Shown piece by piece: positions 8,048 to 16,822 of a stretch of DNA of 64,000 nt (within the stretch, counting starts at the first letter, position 1; every line of letters begins with the position of its first letter). Location: contig NZ_BGJX01000004.1 of assembly GCF_009811655.1 (NCBI RefSeq), positions 124,001-188,000 on the forward strand. The letters are read 5' to 3'. A program made the translations under genes and the position numbers. The stretch is from Methylosinus sp. Ce-a6 (GTDB lineage: Bacteria > Pseudomonadota > Alphaproteobacteria > Rhizobiales > Beijerinckiaceae). The notes under the pieces were generated by a model that was not told where the DNA came from, ran no database searches, and saw nothing but the letters and a program-made list of their open reading frames with translations.

Positions 8048-9214
8048 ATGCGCCCGACTGTCGCCCGCGCCAATTTCCTCTTGCTTCTCGTCCTCGGCGT
8101 CCTGGTCCTGGCGCTCGGATGGCTCGCCGCCTATTCCGAGCGGCCGCTGCGCAGCCTCCCCTTCGCGCTGCATGTGTCCCTCGGCGCCGTCGCCGGCGCC
8201 TTGCTGCTCGCGCAGATCATGCTGCGGCTCGTCGCGCCGCCGCCGCCCCTGCCGGCGCGCTGGTCCAAGGGACATAGCGCGGCCGCCGCCCTCTTCGAAT
8301 TGCTGATTCATATCTCGCCGCTTCTCTTGGTCGCGACCGGCGCGCTCTGGGCCTATTGGAGCGGCGCGGCGCTCGACGTCTTCGGTTTTCCCCTGCCTGC
8401 CTCGACGGCGGCGGACCCGCGTCTCGCGGACAGTCTCGGGCCGGCCGGCGCCGCGGCGCTCGGCGCGCTCGGCCTTTCCTCGGCGAGCGCCTCGGAGGCG
8501 CTGCTCGCCGCCCATCGGCTGCTGGCTCTCGTCTTCGCGGCGTCGATCGCGCTCTATCTGGCGCTCGGCGGCTTCTCGCGCTTCCGGCCAGTCCCGCCGG
8601 CCCAATCGGCGAAGCTCGCGCCGGCTCTGGTCGAGCCCTCGCCGACGCAGGGTCTCGCCGCGCAGTTGCGCCTGTTCGGCTGGCTGCAATTCTGGCCGCA
8701 GCTCGCCATTGCGCTGGCGAGCGGCGTGCTGCTGCAATTCTCGACCGCCGGCCGCGCCTTCAGTCCCGGCCAATCGGGCTATGGCGAACCGATCTATTGG
8801 AGCCTTTTCGCTTTTCTCCTGCTCTGCGCGGCGACGGCGCTCGCCTTTTTCTACACGCGCGCGTCGCGTTCCGTGGCGCGGGCGGATTATCTCGACGTCC
8901 ACAAGGTCACGGCCTTCTGGTTTCTCTCGCTCGGATTGCTGATCGGCCTCGTCGGCGTGATCTTGTCCTTCGTCGGCCTGTCGCTCAGCGTGTCGCTGCT
9001 CGTCGCCAAGACGGTGTCGCAGCCGCCCGGCATCGCCATCACCGACCCCGGCAAGATCGTTCGCGCGCTCGACGTTTTCGTGCTTGTGGTGAATCTCGTG
9101 CTGCTGCTGGCGCATTTCATCGGCGCGGGCGTCGCCGCCTGGCTCGCCTCCGAAGCGTCGCGCACGCGCTTTCGTTTCACCATCGCCGCGGCCCCGCAGG
9201 AGAGCCGCGCCTAG
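8048..9214 (+). CDS. Membrane protein: cytochrome b561-like domain fused to DUF3611
   Basis: A 388-residue integral membrane protein. The first half (about 1-185) has four membrane helices with histidines placed as in bacterial cytochrome b561 (ALHVSLG, LLIHISP, AAHRLLAL), suggesting b-type haem and quinol electron transfer. The second half (about 215-385) begins LFGWLQFWPQLAIALASGVLLQF, which fits DUF3611, a four-helix membrane family known mainly from cyanobacteria and plastids. I start at the ATG (MRPTVARANF); an upstream TTG is also in frame, very close to the degP terminator. No partner gene adjoins it. The domain assignments come from motif memory, not a profile search. Confidence 0.6.
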   Translation: MRPTVARANFLLLLVLGVLVLALGWLAAYSERPLRSLPFALHVSLGAVAGALLLAQIMLRLVAPPPPLPARWSKGHSAAAALFELLIHISPLLLVATGALWAYWSGAALDVFGFPLPASTAADPRLADSLGPAGAAALGALGLSSASASEALLAAHRLLALVFAASIALYLALGGFSRFRPVPPAQSAKLAPALVEPSPTQGLAAQLRLFGWLQFWPQLAIALASGVLLQFSTAGRAFSPGQSGYGEPIYWSLFAFLLLCAATALAFFYTRASRSVARADYLDVHKVTAFWFLSLGLLIGLVGVILSFVGLSLSVSLLVAKTVSQPPGIAITDPGKIVRALDVFVLVVNLVLLLAHFIGAGVAAWLASEASRTRFRFTIAAAPQESRA

Positions 9215-9224
9215 AGAGGCTTTT

Positions 9225-9282
9225 GTTTTTGACGCGTTTCCAACGCCGAACCGGCGTCCACTTCGGCTGGAAACGCTCTAAA
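9225..9282. repeat. REP-like intergenic palindrome
   Basis: The arms GCGTTTCCA (9234-9242) and TGGAAACGC (9268-9276) flank an inner palindromic segment (GCCGAACCGGCGTCCACTTCGGC). The sequence closely resembles interspersed palindromic units I know from many Rhizobiales intergenic regions. It lies between two convergent genes and may also act as a bidirectional terminator. Confidence 0.6.
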
Positions 9283-9286
9283 GGCG

Positions 9287-10186
9287 TCAGCCCTGCACGA
9301 AATCCGCGCGTCGATAGCCCTGCGCGAAGAGCAAAGCGGAAAGATCGGCGCGATCGACGCGGGCGGCCGCGGCGGCGGCCACTTTCGGCTTGGCGTGAAA
9401 GGCGACGCCGAGCCCTGCCGCCGCGAGCATGTCGAGATCATTGGCCCCGTCGCCGACGGCGAGCGTGGCCTCGACGGGCAGCGCGAGCCGCAGCCGCAAT
9501 TCCTCGAGCGCCTCGCGCTTGGCCGCCGCGCCCGAGATCGGCGGCAGGACGATTCCCGTGATCCGCCCCTCGCGCGTCTCCAGGCGATTGGCCCGCGCCT
9601 CGTCGAAGCCGAGAGCGGCCGCGATCTCGTCGGCGAAGAGGGTGAAGCCGCCGGAGACGAGCGCCGCATAGGCGCCATTGGCGCGCATGGTCGCGACCAG
9701 GGTCGCCGCCCCCGGCGTGAAGGTCACGCGCTCGGCCAATATCGTCTCGACGATCGAGACCGGCAGGCCGGCGAGCAGAGCGACGCGCTCGCGCAGCGCC
9801 GGCTCGAATTCGAGCTCGCCGCGCATCGCCCTTTCGGTGATCTTGGCGATGCGCTCGCGAATGCCGGCGAATTCCGCGAGCTCGTCGACGCATTCCTGGC
9901 CGATCATCGTCGAATCCATGTCGGCGACGAGGAGCCGCTTTCGCCGGCCCGCCTTCGGCTGGACGATCACATCGGCGCCGGCCTCGCTCGCCGCCATTTG
10001 CAAGGCGAAACGCAGCTCCGGCAGCGCTTCGGGCCGGCCGGCGAAAACCGCATCGGCGGCGACGCCTCCCTCCAGCCAATCGAAGGCCGCCGCAGGGCTC
10101 CAGGCCCGAACAGCCGCTTCGCTCAGCGGCGGAGCGTCCGCACCGGCGACGAAGGTCGCGACATATTCGACAGCAGCTTTTGACAT
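9287..10186 (-). CDS. serB: Phosphoserine phosphatase SerB
   Basis: A 299-residue HAD-superfamily enzyme for the last step of serine synthesis (phosphoserine to serine and phosphate). The nucleophile/acid pair lies in VADMDST (Asp89 and Asp91), followed by IGQECVDELAEFAG, the SerB cap-entry signature. Further HAD motifs are SGGFTLF (Ser) and GDGANDLDML (Mg2+-binding Asp). An N-terminal ACT-like regulatory region precedes residue 80, as in enteric SerB. It is divergent from miaA with about 29 bases between starts. Confidence 0.95.
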   Translation of the reverse strand: MSKAAVEYVATFVAGADAPPLSEAAVRAWSPAAAFDWLEGGVAADAVFAGRPEALPELRFALQMAASEAGADVIVQPKAGRRKRLLVADMDSTMIGQECVDELAEFAGIRERIAKITERAMRGELEFEPALRERVALLAGLPVSIVETILAERVTFTPGAATLVATMRANGAYAALVSGGFTLFADEIAAALGFDEARANRLETREGRITGIVLPPISGAAAKREALEELRLRLALPVEATLAVGDGANDLDMLAAAGLGVAFHAKPKVAAAAAARVDRADLSALLFAQGYRRADFVQG

Positions 10187-10215
10187 TTCGCTCGATTTGT
10201 CGTTGCGAAGGGCCG

Positions 10216-11166
10216 ATGACGAGACGCGCCATTCTCATCGCAGGACCGACGGCGAGCGGCAAGTCCGCTCTGGCGCTCGCCGTGGCGCGGCGGATCGGCG
10301 GCGCCGTGGTCAACGCCGATTCGATGCAGGTCTATCGCGACCTGCGCGTCTTGACCGCGCGCCCGACCCCGGAAGAGGAGCGCAGCGTCCGCCATGAGCT
10401 GTTCGGCCATGTCGACGCTTGCGTGAATTATTCCGTCGGCCTCTGGCTCCAGGATTTTCGTCGCCTGCTCGAGACGCTCGACGAGGCGGGCGTGACGCCG
10501 ATCGTCGCCGGCGGCACGGGCATGTATTTCAAGGCGGCGCTCTACGGCCTCTCGGACATTCCGCAAGTCCCCGCCCCCATCCGCGAGAAAATCCGCGCCG
10601 AGGCTCGAGGGCGCGCGCCCGCCGATCTGCACGCGCGTCTCGCCGAGCGCGATCCCGAAACGGCCGCCAAGCTGAGGCCGAGCGATCCGCAACGAATCTT
10701 GCGCGCGCTGGAAGTCTTCGAGGCGACGGGAAAGCCGCTCGCCTCTTTCCAGGGCGCGCGCATGGCCTCGCTGCTCGCGGAATCCGAATGCCGCGCCTTC
10801 TTCCTCGCGCCGCCGCGCGAAGAGCTCTATGCGCGCATAGACGCGCGCTTCGACGACATGCTCCGCAAGGGCGCGCTGGAGGAGGTGGAGGCGCTCGGCG
10901 CGCGCGTGCTCGATCCCGCTCTGCCGGCGATGCGCGCGCATGGCGCGCCGCATCTCTTGCGCTTCCTGCGCGGCGAGCTGTCGCTCGAAGAGGCGGCGAC
11001 GCGCGGAAAGCTCGACACACGCCATTACGCGAAGCGGCAGCTCACCTTCGCCCGCCACCAGCTGCCCTCCTTCCGCTGGATCGCGCCCGGCGAAGCCCAG
11101 GCGGCGGTCGAGGCGGCGGTCGAGGCGGCGGTCGAGGCGGCGGCCGGCTTCGTCGCCCATGGCTAG
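10216..11166 (+). CDS. miaA: tRNA dimethylallyltransferase MiaA
   Basis: A 316-residue enzyme that adds the isopentenyl group to A37 of tRNAs reading UNN codons. The P-loop is GPTASGKS (residues 10-17), followed by the NADSMQVYRDL substrate motif, GGTGMYF and the C-terminal QLTFARHQ tRNA-binding motif. The start is the ATG of MTRRAILIAG; an upstream in-frame start adds a segment not seen in the family. The C-terminus ends in a run of VEAA repeats (11107-11142) absent from the core enzyme, so it is unlikely to matter for catalysis. Confidence 0.95.
   Translation: MTRRAILIAGPTASGKSALALAVARRIGGAVVNADSMQVYRDLRVLTARPTPEEERSVRHELFGHVDACVNYSVGLWLQDFRRLLETLDEAGVTPIVAGGTGMYFKAALYGLSDIPQVPAPIREKIRAEARGRAPADLHARLAERDPETAAKLRPSDPQRILRALEVFEATGKPLASFQGARMASLLAESECRAFFLAPPREELYARIDARFDDMLRKGALEEVEALGARVLDPALPAMRAHGAPHLLRFLRGELSLEEAATRGKLDTRHYAKRQLTFARHQLPSFRWIAPGEAQAAVEAAVEAAVEAAAGFVAHG
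11107..11142 (+). repeat. Three perfect 12-base tandem repeats inside miaA
   Basis: GTCGAGGCGGCG is repeated three times exactly and encodes VEAA x3 near the MiaA C-terminus. Being an in-frame 12-base unit, copy-number changes would alter length without a frameshift. Confidence 0.9.
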
Positions 11167-11380
11167 ACGCGTTTCTAGGCCGGCGCGGGCCTTCGAGAGC
11201 GGTGGAACGAATTTTGATGCCGCCGCGTACTAACCGTTGTCCATAACTTCCGCATTCCGTGTCCCGAAACGGCGCCGAGCGCGTTTACGCCACATTCGAC
11301 CCATATTCGGGCCGTCCTTGGAGCGAGACTATGTCTCAAATCGAAGCGCGGCTATACTGGCCGAGCTCGAGGTCGATCGG

Positions 11381-12829
11381 ATGAACAGACGCGTGAAACT
11401 GAGCCCGAGGAGATCGATCGTCGCCGCCACCGCTTTCCTCACGGCGTCCGCGGCCGCGGCGGCGCCTTCCGTCGTCATCGACGTCGCCAGCGGGCAGGTG
11501 CTGGCGCAAGAGCAGGCGACGCAATCCTGGTATCCCGCTTCGCTGACCAAGCTGATGACCGTCTATGTGGCGCTGGACGCGGTCCGGGCCGGCCGCATCC
11601 AATATGACACGCCGATGATCGTCTCGCCCCGCGCGCTGTCCATGGCGCCGTCGAAAATGGGCTTTCCGGTCGGCTCGGAGGTGACGCTGCGCAATGCGCT
11701 CGTCATGCTGATGGTCAAATCCGCCAATGACATAGCCGTCACTATCGCCGAGGGCGTCTCGGGCTCGGTGGAGGCTTTCGCCGAGGAGATGAACCGCGCC
11801 TCGGCCAAGCTCGGCATGCGCGAATCCTATTGGGCCAATCCCAACGGCCTGCCGGACGAGCGGCAAGTGACCTCGGCGCGCGATCTCGCCATTCTCGGCC
11901 GCGCCCTGCTGACCGAGTTTCCCGAATCCGCCGGCTTCTTCAACATCGGCGCGATGCAGCTCGGCCGTCAGGTCCATCCGACCCACAATGGCCTGCTCGG
12001 CCGCTATCCGGGCGCGGACGGCATGAAGACCGGCTTCACCTGCCCCGCCGGCTACAATCTCGTGGCGAGCGCCACCCATGGCGGGCAGAAGCTCATCGCC
12101 GTCGTGCTCGGCGCGCCGACGGCCGCCGCCCGCACGGCCAAGGCCGCTTCGCTGCTCGACCGCGCCTTCATGACCGGCTCGCCCTCCGGCGCCGTCACGT
12201 CGCTGCCGACCTTCGGCGTCGCCCAGGCGCCCGACATGCGCGACAGCGTCTGCCGCCACCGCGGCAAGGCCAACGCCGAATATATGGCGGAGGTCGAGGA
12301 CATGACCGTCGCCATTCCGCGCGAGAACGGCTCGACCGATCAGGTGAACGTCAAGACGATCGCCGCCCTGCCCCGCCCGCGCTTCGAGCCGACGCCGGTC
12401 TTCCTCGGCCGCCTTCCCGGCTATGTGGGCCCCGTCGCCGGCGTGCGCGATCCCGGCTCCCCGGTCGGCTCGCCCTCGACCGTCACCGCCTATGCGCAAG
12501 AGCCGGCGGCGGCGGCCGCCTCGCCCATCGGCCGCCCCGCGCCGGACGCGCTCTCGATGCGCCATGGCCGCAAGCGCCCGCAGACGGCGCATGCCGCGCC
12601 CGCGCTGGCCAAGGAGACGCCGGCCAAGGCCAAGGAGAAGCCGGCGAAAGAAAAGAAGGCGCAGCAGGCCGCCAAGACGACGCCGGGAGCCACGACGCCG
12701 AAAGCCGTCAAGCCCGCGCAGGGCAAGAATGTCGCCACAAAGAACGCCGCCGCCAAGAACGCCGCTTCAAAAAGCGAGAAACGGGCGATCGGCGACCATG
12801 AGCCGAAGCGCCAGGACATAGAGCAGTGA
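11381..12829 (+). CDS. Serine-type D-Ala-D-Ala carboxypeptidase (PBP5/DacF-like)
   Basis: A 482-residue periplasmic peptidase that trims the terminal D-Ala of peptidoglycan stem peptides. The signal peptide is about residues 1-28. Active-site motifs are Ser54-x-x-Lys57 (SLTK), Ser114-Ala-Asn116 and Lys216-Thr-Gly. The C-terminal third (about 390-482) is a low-complexity Ala/Lys/Pro-rich tail (AKEKPAKEKKAQQ and similar) rather than the usual amphipathic anchor; it may bind the wall or membrane electrostatically. I start at MNRRVKL, which gives a clean signal peptide. Its stop overlaps the GTG of the CobW-family gene. Confidence 0.9.
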   Translation: MNRRVKLSPRRSIVAATAFLTASAAAAAPSVVIDVASGQVLAQEQATQSWYPASLTKLMTVYVALDAVRAGRIQYDTPMIVSPRALSMAPSKMGFPVGSEVTLRNALVMLMVKSANDIAVTIAEGVSGSVEAFAEEMNRASAKLGMRESYWANPNGLPDERQVTSARDLAILGRALLTEFPESAGFFNIGAMQLGRQVHPTHNGLLGRYPGADGMKTGFTCPAGYNLVASATHGGQKLIAVVLGAPTAAARTAKAASLLDRAFMTGSPSGAVTSLPTFGVAQAPDMRDSVCRHRGKANAEYMAEVEDMTVAIPRENGSTDQVNVKTIAALPRPRFEPTPVFLGRLPGYVGPVAGVRDPGSPVGSPSTVTAYAQEPAAAAASPIGRPAPDALSMRHGRKRPQTAHAAPALAKETPAKAKEKPAKEKKAQQAAKTTPGATTPKAVKPAQGKNVATKNAAAKNAASKSEKRAIGDHEPKRQDIEQ

Positions 12830-13968
12830 CATTTTCCGAGCGTTCCGAGCCGCGTCGTCCGCCCCCGCCCATTCCTCTGACGATCCTCACCGGCTTTCTG
12901 GGCGCCGGCAAGACGACGCTGCTCAACCGCCTGCTCGCCGCGCCCGAGCTCGCCGACACGCTCGTGCTCATCAATGAATTCGGCGAGGTCGGCATAGATC
13001 ATCTGCTCGTCGAGAATGTCGAAGGCGACATGATCGTCATGAGCTCCGGCTGCATCTGCTGCTCGATCCGCGGCGATCTCGTGGCCGCGCTCGAGGACGC
13101 GTTGCGCAAGCTGGACAATGGCCGCATCCGCCCCTTCCGCCGCCTCATGCTGGAGACGACCGGGCTCGCCGATCCGGCGCCCATTCTCCACACCATCATG
13201 TCGCATCCTTATCTGACGTTGCGCTATCGGCTCGACGGCGTCGTCACGCTCGTCGATGCGGTCAATGGCGCGGCGACGCTGGACGCGCATGAGGAGGCGG
13301 CGAAGCAGGCCGCCATCGCCGATCGTCTGGTGATCGCCAAGACCGACCTTCCGGAGGGCGCCGCGCGATTCGAGGAGCTCGACCGGCGGCTCGCGCGGCT
13401 CAATCCGGCGGCGCGCCGGCTCCTCGCCGGAGAGGCGAGCCCCACTGCTCTGCTCGACTGCGGGCTCTATGACGCCTCCGGCAAGATTCCGCAGGTCGCC
13501 GAATGGCTCAATGACGAGGCGGTCGCCGCCGCCCATGAGTCACATCATCACGATCACGGCCACGCCGCTCCGGACGTCAATCGTCACGATGCCCATATCC
13601 GCGCCTTCTGTGTCGCCAGCGACGCGCCGCTGACGCCCCAGGCCTTCGACATGTTCATCGAGATCCTGCGCCAGGCGCATGGCCCTAATCTCTTGCGCGT
13701 GAAAGGAATCGTCGGCCTCACCGATGATCGCGAGCGGCCCGTCGCCGTGCATGGCGTGCAGCATGTCTTCCACCCGCCGCACCGCCTCGCCGCCTGGCCG
13801 GACGCCGACCGCCGCACGCGCCTCGTCTTCATCGTCAATGACCTCGACCCCTCCTTCGTCGAGAAGCTCTACGCCGCCGTCGCCGGAATTCCGGCGCCGG
13901 ACACGCCGGACGCCGCCGCGCTCGCCGACAATCCGCTTGCCCCCAAAAACGCCGGCCTGCTAGGCTGA
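12826..13968 (+). CDS. CobW/COG0523-family GTPase, probable metallochaperone
   Basis: A 380-residue G3E-family GTPase. The Walker A is GFLGAGKT (residues 23-30), the metal-binding CxCC motif is CICC (76-79), and NEFGEVGID matches the switch region. A histidine-rich loop (ESHHHDHGHAAPDVNRHDAH) separates the GTPase domain from the C-terminal CobW_C domain. Members deliver zinc or cobalt to client proteins; the His-rich loop favours a zinc/COG0523 role, but the client is unknown. GTG start, translationally coupled to the carboxypeptidase gene upstream, a pairing that could reflect zinc-linked cell-wall control or chance. Confidence 0.85.
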   Translation: MTFSERSEPRRPPPPIPLTILTGFLGAGKTTLLNRLLAAPELADTLVLINEFGEVGIDHLLVENVEGDMIVMSSGCICCSIRGDLVAALEDALRKLDNGRIRPFRRLMLETTGLADPAPILHTIMSHPYLTLRYRLDGVVTLVDAVNGAATLDAHEEAAKQAAIADRLVIAKTDLPEGAARFEELDRRLARLNPAARRLLAGEASPTALLDCGLYDASGKIPQVAEWLNDEAVAAAHESHHHDHGHAAPDVNRHDAHIRAFCVASDAPLTPQAFDMFIEILRQAHGPNLLRVKGIVGLTDDRERPVAVHGVQHVFHPPHRLAAWPDADRRTRLVFIVNDLDPSFVEKLYAAVAGIPAPDTPDAAALADNPLAPKNAGLLG

Positions 13969-14026
13969 GGCGGCGCCGCGACCAGAGTCGGCGCCGGGAT
14001 CGCCCAGCGAGGAACGCGCACGAGCC

Positions 14027-14599
14027 ATGAGCAAATTCTTCGCTTCGATCGAGCCGCAGCATCGCGACTTCATCGCGAAGCAGAAGCTTTTCTTTGTCGC
14101 TTCCGCCGCGCCGGGCGCGCGCGTCAATCTCTCGCCCAAGAGCGCCGATGCGCTGCGCATCGTCGACGAGCGCACGGCCGTCTATATCGACCGCACCGGC
14201 AGCGGCAATGAAACGGCCGCGCATTTGCGCGCCGACGGGCGCCTCACCTTCATGTTCTGCGCGCTCGAGGGGGCGCCGCTGATCCTGCGCCTCTATGGGC
14301 GCGGACGGGCCCTCGCGCGCGGCGGCGAAGCCTATCGGCGCCTGCTGGATGAGGCTTTCGGCGGAGCGGAGCCGCCGGGCGCGCGGCAGATGATATTGCT
14401 CGACGTCGAATCGGCGCAGAGCTCCTGCGGCTTCACCGTGCCGCTCTACGATTATGCCGGCGAGCGCGAGGCGCTCGACCGCTGGGCCGTCGCCAAGGGC
14501 GAGGCCGGGCTCGACGCCTATCGCCGCGAGAAGAACCTCGAGAGCATCGACGGACTGCCGACCGGCCTGCTCGTGGACGACGCCGCCCACGAGGCGTGA
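14027..14599 (+). CDS. Pyridoxamine 5'-phosphate oxidase-family protein
   Basis: A 190-residue flavin-binding split-barrel protein. The pattern SKFFASIEPQHRDFIAKQKLFFVASA, then NLSPKS, YIDRTGSGNETAAHLRADGR and FCALEGAPLILRLYG, is that of the PNPOx-like subfamily often annotated as general stress or FMN-binding proteins. It probably binds FMN, F420 or haem; the substrate is unknown. It is not a classical PdxH, because the PdxH C-terminal signature is missing. comF follows 12 bases downstream, so they may share a transcript. Confidence 0.8.
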   Translation: MSKFFASIEPQHRDFIAKQKLFFVASAAPGARVNLSPKSADALRIVDERTAVYIDRTGSGNETAAHLRADGRLTFMFCALEGAPLILRLYGRGRALARGGEAYRRLLDEAFGGAEPPGARQMILLDVESAQSSCGFTVPLYDYAGEREALDRWAVAKGEAGLDAYRREKNLESIDGLPTGLLVDDAAHEA

Positions 14600-14611
14600 G
14601 GCGGAGCATTC

Positions 14612-15427
14612 ATGCCGAACTCGACTGTCGCGCGCGCCGGCGAGAACCCCGACGCTCGGCGTTCAAAGCGAGGTCTGATCGAACGCGCCGCCGGCCTGCT
14701 CGGAGGCTTCGGCGCGCGGCTTCTCGACGTCGTCTATCCGCCGATCTGCCTCGTCTGCCGCAGAGCGGTGGCGAGCCATGGCGCGGTCTGTCCGCGCTGC
14801 TGGGGCGAGATGGGCTTCATCGAGCGGCCCTATTGCGAGCGGCTGGGCACGCCTTTCGATCGCGAATTCAGCCCCGGCATGATCTCGCTCGAGGCCGCCG
14901 CCGATCCGCCGGCCTTCTCGCGCGCGCGCGCCGTCGCGCGCTATGACAGCGACCGCGCCCGAAGTCTCGCCCATAGGCTGAAATATTACGACCGCTCGGA
15001 GCTCGCCGATCCGCTCGGCCGCTGGATGGCGCGCGCCGGCGCCGAGCTCCTCTGCGACGCCGATCTCCTCGTCCCCATCCCGCTGCACCGGACGCGGCTC
15101 ATCGCGCGGCGCTTCAACCAATCCGCCGCGCTCGCCCATGTGATCTCGCGGGAGAGCGCCGTGCCCGTGGAGGCGCGGGCGCTGGAGCGGGTGAAGCCGA
15201 CGCCGCCCCAGGTCGGGCTGACGCGCGGCCAGCGCGCCGCCAATATGCAGGGCGCCTTCCGCCTGCGCGAGGAGAAGAAGCCTCTGATCGAAGGCCGCAA
15301 CATCGTGCTCGTCGACGATGTTCTGACCTCGGGCGCGACAGTGAATGCGGCGGCCCGCGTCTTGCTGCGGGCGCGGGCCGCGCGCGTCGACGTGCTCGTC
15401 TACGCCCGCGTCGTCGTCCAGAGCTGA
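14612..15427 (+). CDS. comF: ComF-family phosphoribosyltransferase-like protein
   Basis: A 271-residue protein with an N-terminal zinc-ribbon-like part (CLVCRRAV ... CPRCWGEM at about 47-66) and a C-terminal type I phosphoribosyltransferase fold. The PRPP-binding loop VLVDDVLTSGAT is at about 230-241. ComF proteins help DNA uptake in naturally competent bacteria by acting on internalised single-stranded DNA; many non-competent bacteria also carry them. Its neighbours are glutaredoxin and DUF1178, a common order in Rhizobiales. Confidence 0.9.
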   Translation: MPNSTVARAGENPDARRSKRGLIERAAGLLGGFGARLLDVVYPPICLVCRRAVASHGAVCPRCWGEMGFIERPYCERLGTPFDREFSPGMISLEAAADPPAFSRARAVARYDSDRARSLAHRLKYYDRSELADPLGRWMARAGAELLCDADLLVPIPLHRTRLIARRFNQSAALAHVISRESAVPVEARALERVKPTPPQVGLTRGQRAANMQGAFRLREEKKPLIEGRNIVLVDDVLTSGATVNAAARVLLRARAARVDVLVYARVVVQS

Positions 15428-15494
15428 AGCGCGCCCGCGTTGAAACAAAACGCGGGAACCGCTTATATGCGCGCCAGGGAGTCGCGAAATCGTC

Positions 15495-15767
15495 ATGCCG
15501 CAGATCGTCATCTACACCACGAGAACCTGTCCCTATTGCCGCGCCGCCAAGCAGCTGCTCGATCTCAAGGGCGTCGCCTATGAGGAGATCGCCGTCGACG
15601 GCGATCCGCAAAAGCGCGCCGAGATGAGCGCGCTCGCGGAAGGGCGGACCACCGTGCCGCAGATCTTCATCGACGGCCGTCCGATCGGCGGCTGCGACGA
15701 TCTCTACGCGCTCGACGGCGCAGGCGAGCTCGACCCGCTGCTGCGCGCGGGCGAGCCGACCCCGTGA
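15495..15767 (+). CDS. grxC: Glutaredoxin 3
   Basis: A 90-residue dithiol glutaredoxin with the active site CPYC at Cys12-Cys15. The glutathione-binding TVPQIFIDG and GGCDDL motifs follow. It reduces disulfides and glutathionylated proteins in the cytoplasm. Its TGA overlaps the GTG start of the DUF1178 gene. Confidence 0.95.
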   Translation: MPQIVIYTTRTCPYCRAAKQLLDLKGVAYEEIAVDGDPQKRAEMSALAEGRTTVPQIFIDGRPIGGCDDLYALDGAGELDPLLRAGEPTP

Positions 15768-16192
15768 TCCTCTATCGGCTGATCTGCTCGAGAGGCCATG
15801 AATTCGAGAGCTGGTTCCGCGACAGCGAAACCTACGACCGACAGGCGGCGCAAAGGGCCGTGAGCTGCCCCTACTGCCATTCGACCGAAGTCTCCAAGGC
15901 GATCATGGCGCCGCATGTGGCGCGTTGGACGGAGGAGCCGCGCCGGCCCCCCGCCCTGCTCGACGAAAGCCAAGCGGCCTTGCGCGCGATGATCCGGGAA
16001 TTGCGCGAGAAGATCGCGGCGTCGACAGAAGACGTCGGCTCCCGCTTCCCCGACGAGGCGCGGCGCATTCACGATGGCGAGGCGGAGGCGCGCGCCATTC
16101 GCGGCCGCGCGAGCTTCGAGGAAGCCAAGGCGCTGCTCGAGGAGGGCATAGAAATATCGCCCATTCCAGGCCCGCCGGAAGAGAGCCACTGA
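15764..16192 (+). CDS. DUF1178 family protein
   Basis: A 142-residue cytoplasmic protein. It begins ILYRLICSRGHEFESWFRDSETYD, the DUF1178 signature, with a Cys8/His-type pair and a CPYC at about 35-38 that together may form a zinc knuckle. The function of the family is unknown. GTG start, overlapping the glutaredoxin stop, so they are co-translated; this coupling is common in alphaproteobacteria. Confidence 0.85.
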   Translation: MILYRLICSRGHEFESWFRDSETYDRQAAQRAVSCPYCHSTEVSKAIMAPHVARWTEEPRRPPALLDESQAALRAMIRELREKIAASTEDVGSRFPDEARRIHDGEAEARAIRGRASFEEAKALLEEGIEISPIPGPPEESH

Positions 16193-16422
16193 GCTCGCCT
16201 CCCGTCAACCATGCCGGTTATCCGCGGCGTGGTCGATATCGACTTCCGACGCGCGAGATCGCCGCCGACGGGGCTCGGCCGCGCCGCGTCGCGACGCCGC
16301 GCGGCCCCGAGGCGAAGGTCGAGCTCGGTCGATGAAATTCGTTTCGACAAAAGCGCTGCGGGGTCTGGACAAGCCCCACGGCAGTTTCTATAAGCCCGCT
16401 CTCGGCGCTGCTTGGCGCCCAG

Positions 16423-16498
16423 GCCCAGGTAGCTCAGTTGGTAGAGCATGCGACTGAAAATCGCAGTGTCGGTGGTTCGATTCCGCCCCTGGGCACCA
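16423..16498 (+). tRNA. tRNA-Phe (GAA)
   Basis: A 76-base tRNA with encoded CCA. The acceptor stem GCCCAGG pairs with CCTGGGC, the D-arm is AGCTCAGTTGGTAGAGC, the anticodon GAA is at 16456-16458 in GACTGAAAATC, and the T-arm is GGTGGTTCGATTCCGCC. A run of eight Ts lies about 48 bases downstream. Confidence 0.97.
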
Positions 16499-16822
16499 TT
16501 TTCGCAGATTCAGCCTTTAGATATCAAATGCTTGGGCGAATAGCGATTTTTTTTGATCCCCCAACTAATCCCCCATAGTTCAGCTGGTTTGCGTCTGCTC
16601 CACCTCGATCGGCGTCCTCTCCTGGTCGAAGGAGAACGAGGCCGCCGCCGAGCGAAAAATGCAGGAGGAGGCGGCGGCTTCACCGCGCACGGGTCGACGG
16701 CGTCGTCCGGCGCGGCGAAAGGCGACGGAGCTTCTGCGCTGCAAGCATCGCGGCGAATGGGCCGATTTGGCTCGAAAGAAGTAACGATCTATCAATGATT
16801 CTGCTGGCGATATAGCTTCGTT
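16499..16822. other. tRNA-proximal intergenic stretch with att-like repeat
   Basis: The octamer ATCCCCCA is repeated at 16556-16563 and 16568-16575, twelve bases apart, right after a T8 run. Such C-rich direct repeats beside a tRNA 3' end resemble integrase arm sites. A short frame ending ELLRCKHRGEWADLARKK at about 16783 could be the tail of a degraded gene. I see no intact gene. Confidence 0.4.

Noticed and set aside
6932..9115. Open frame of 727 codons antisense to degP and the b561 gene
   Set aside because: It is antisense to well-supported genes and has a charged, low-complexity composition typical of shadow frames in GC-rich DNA.
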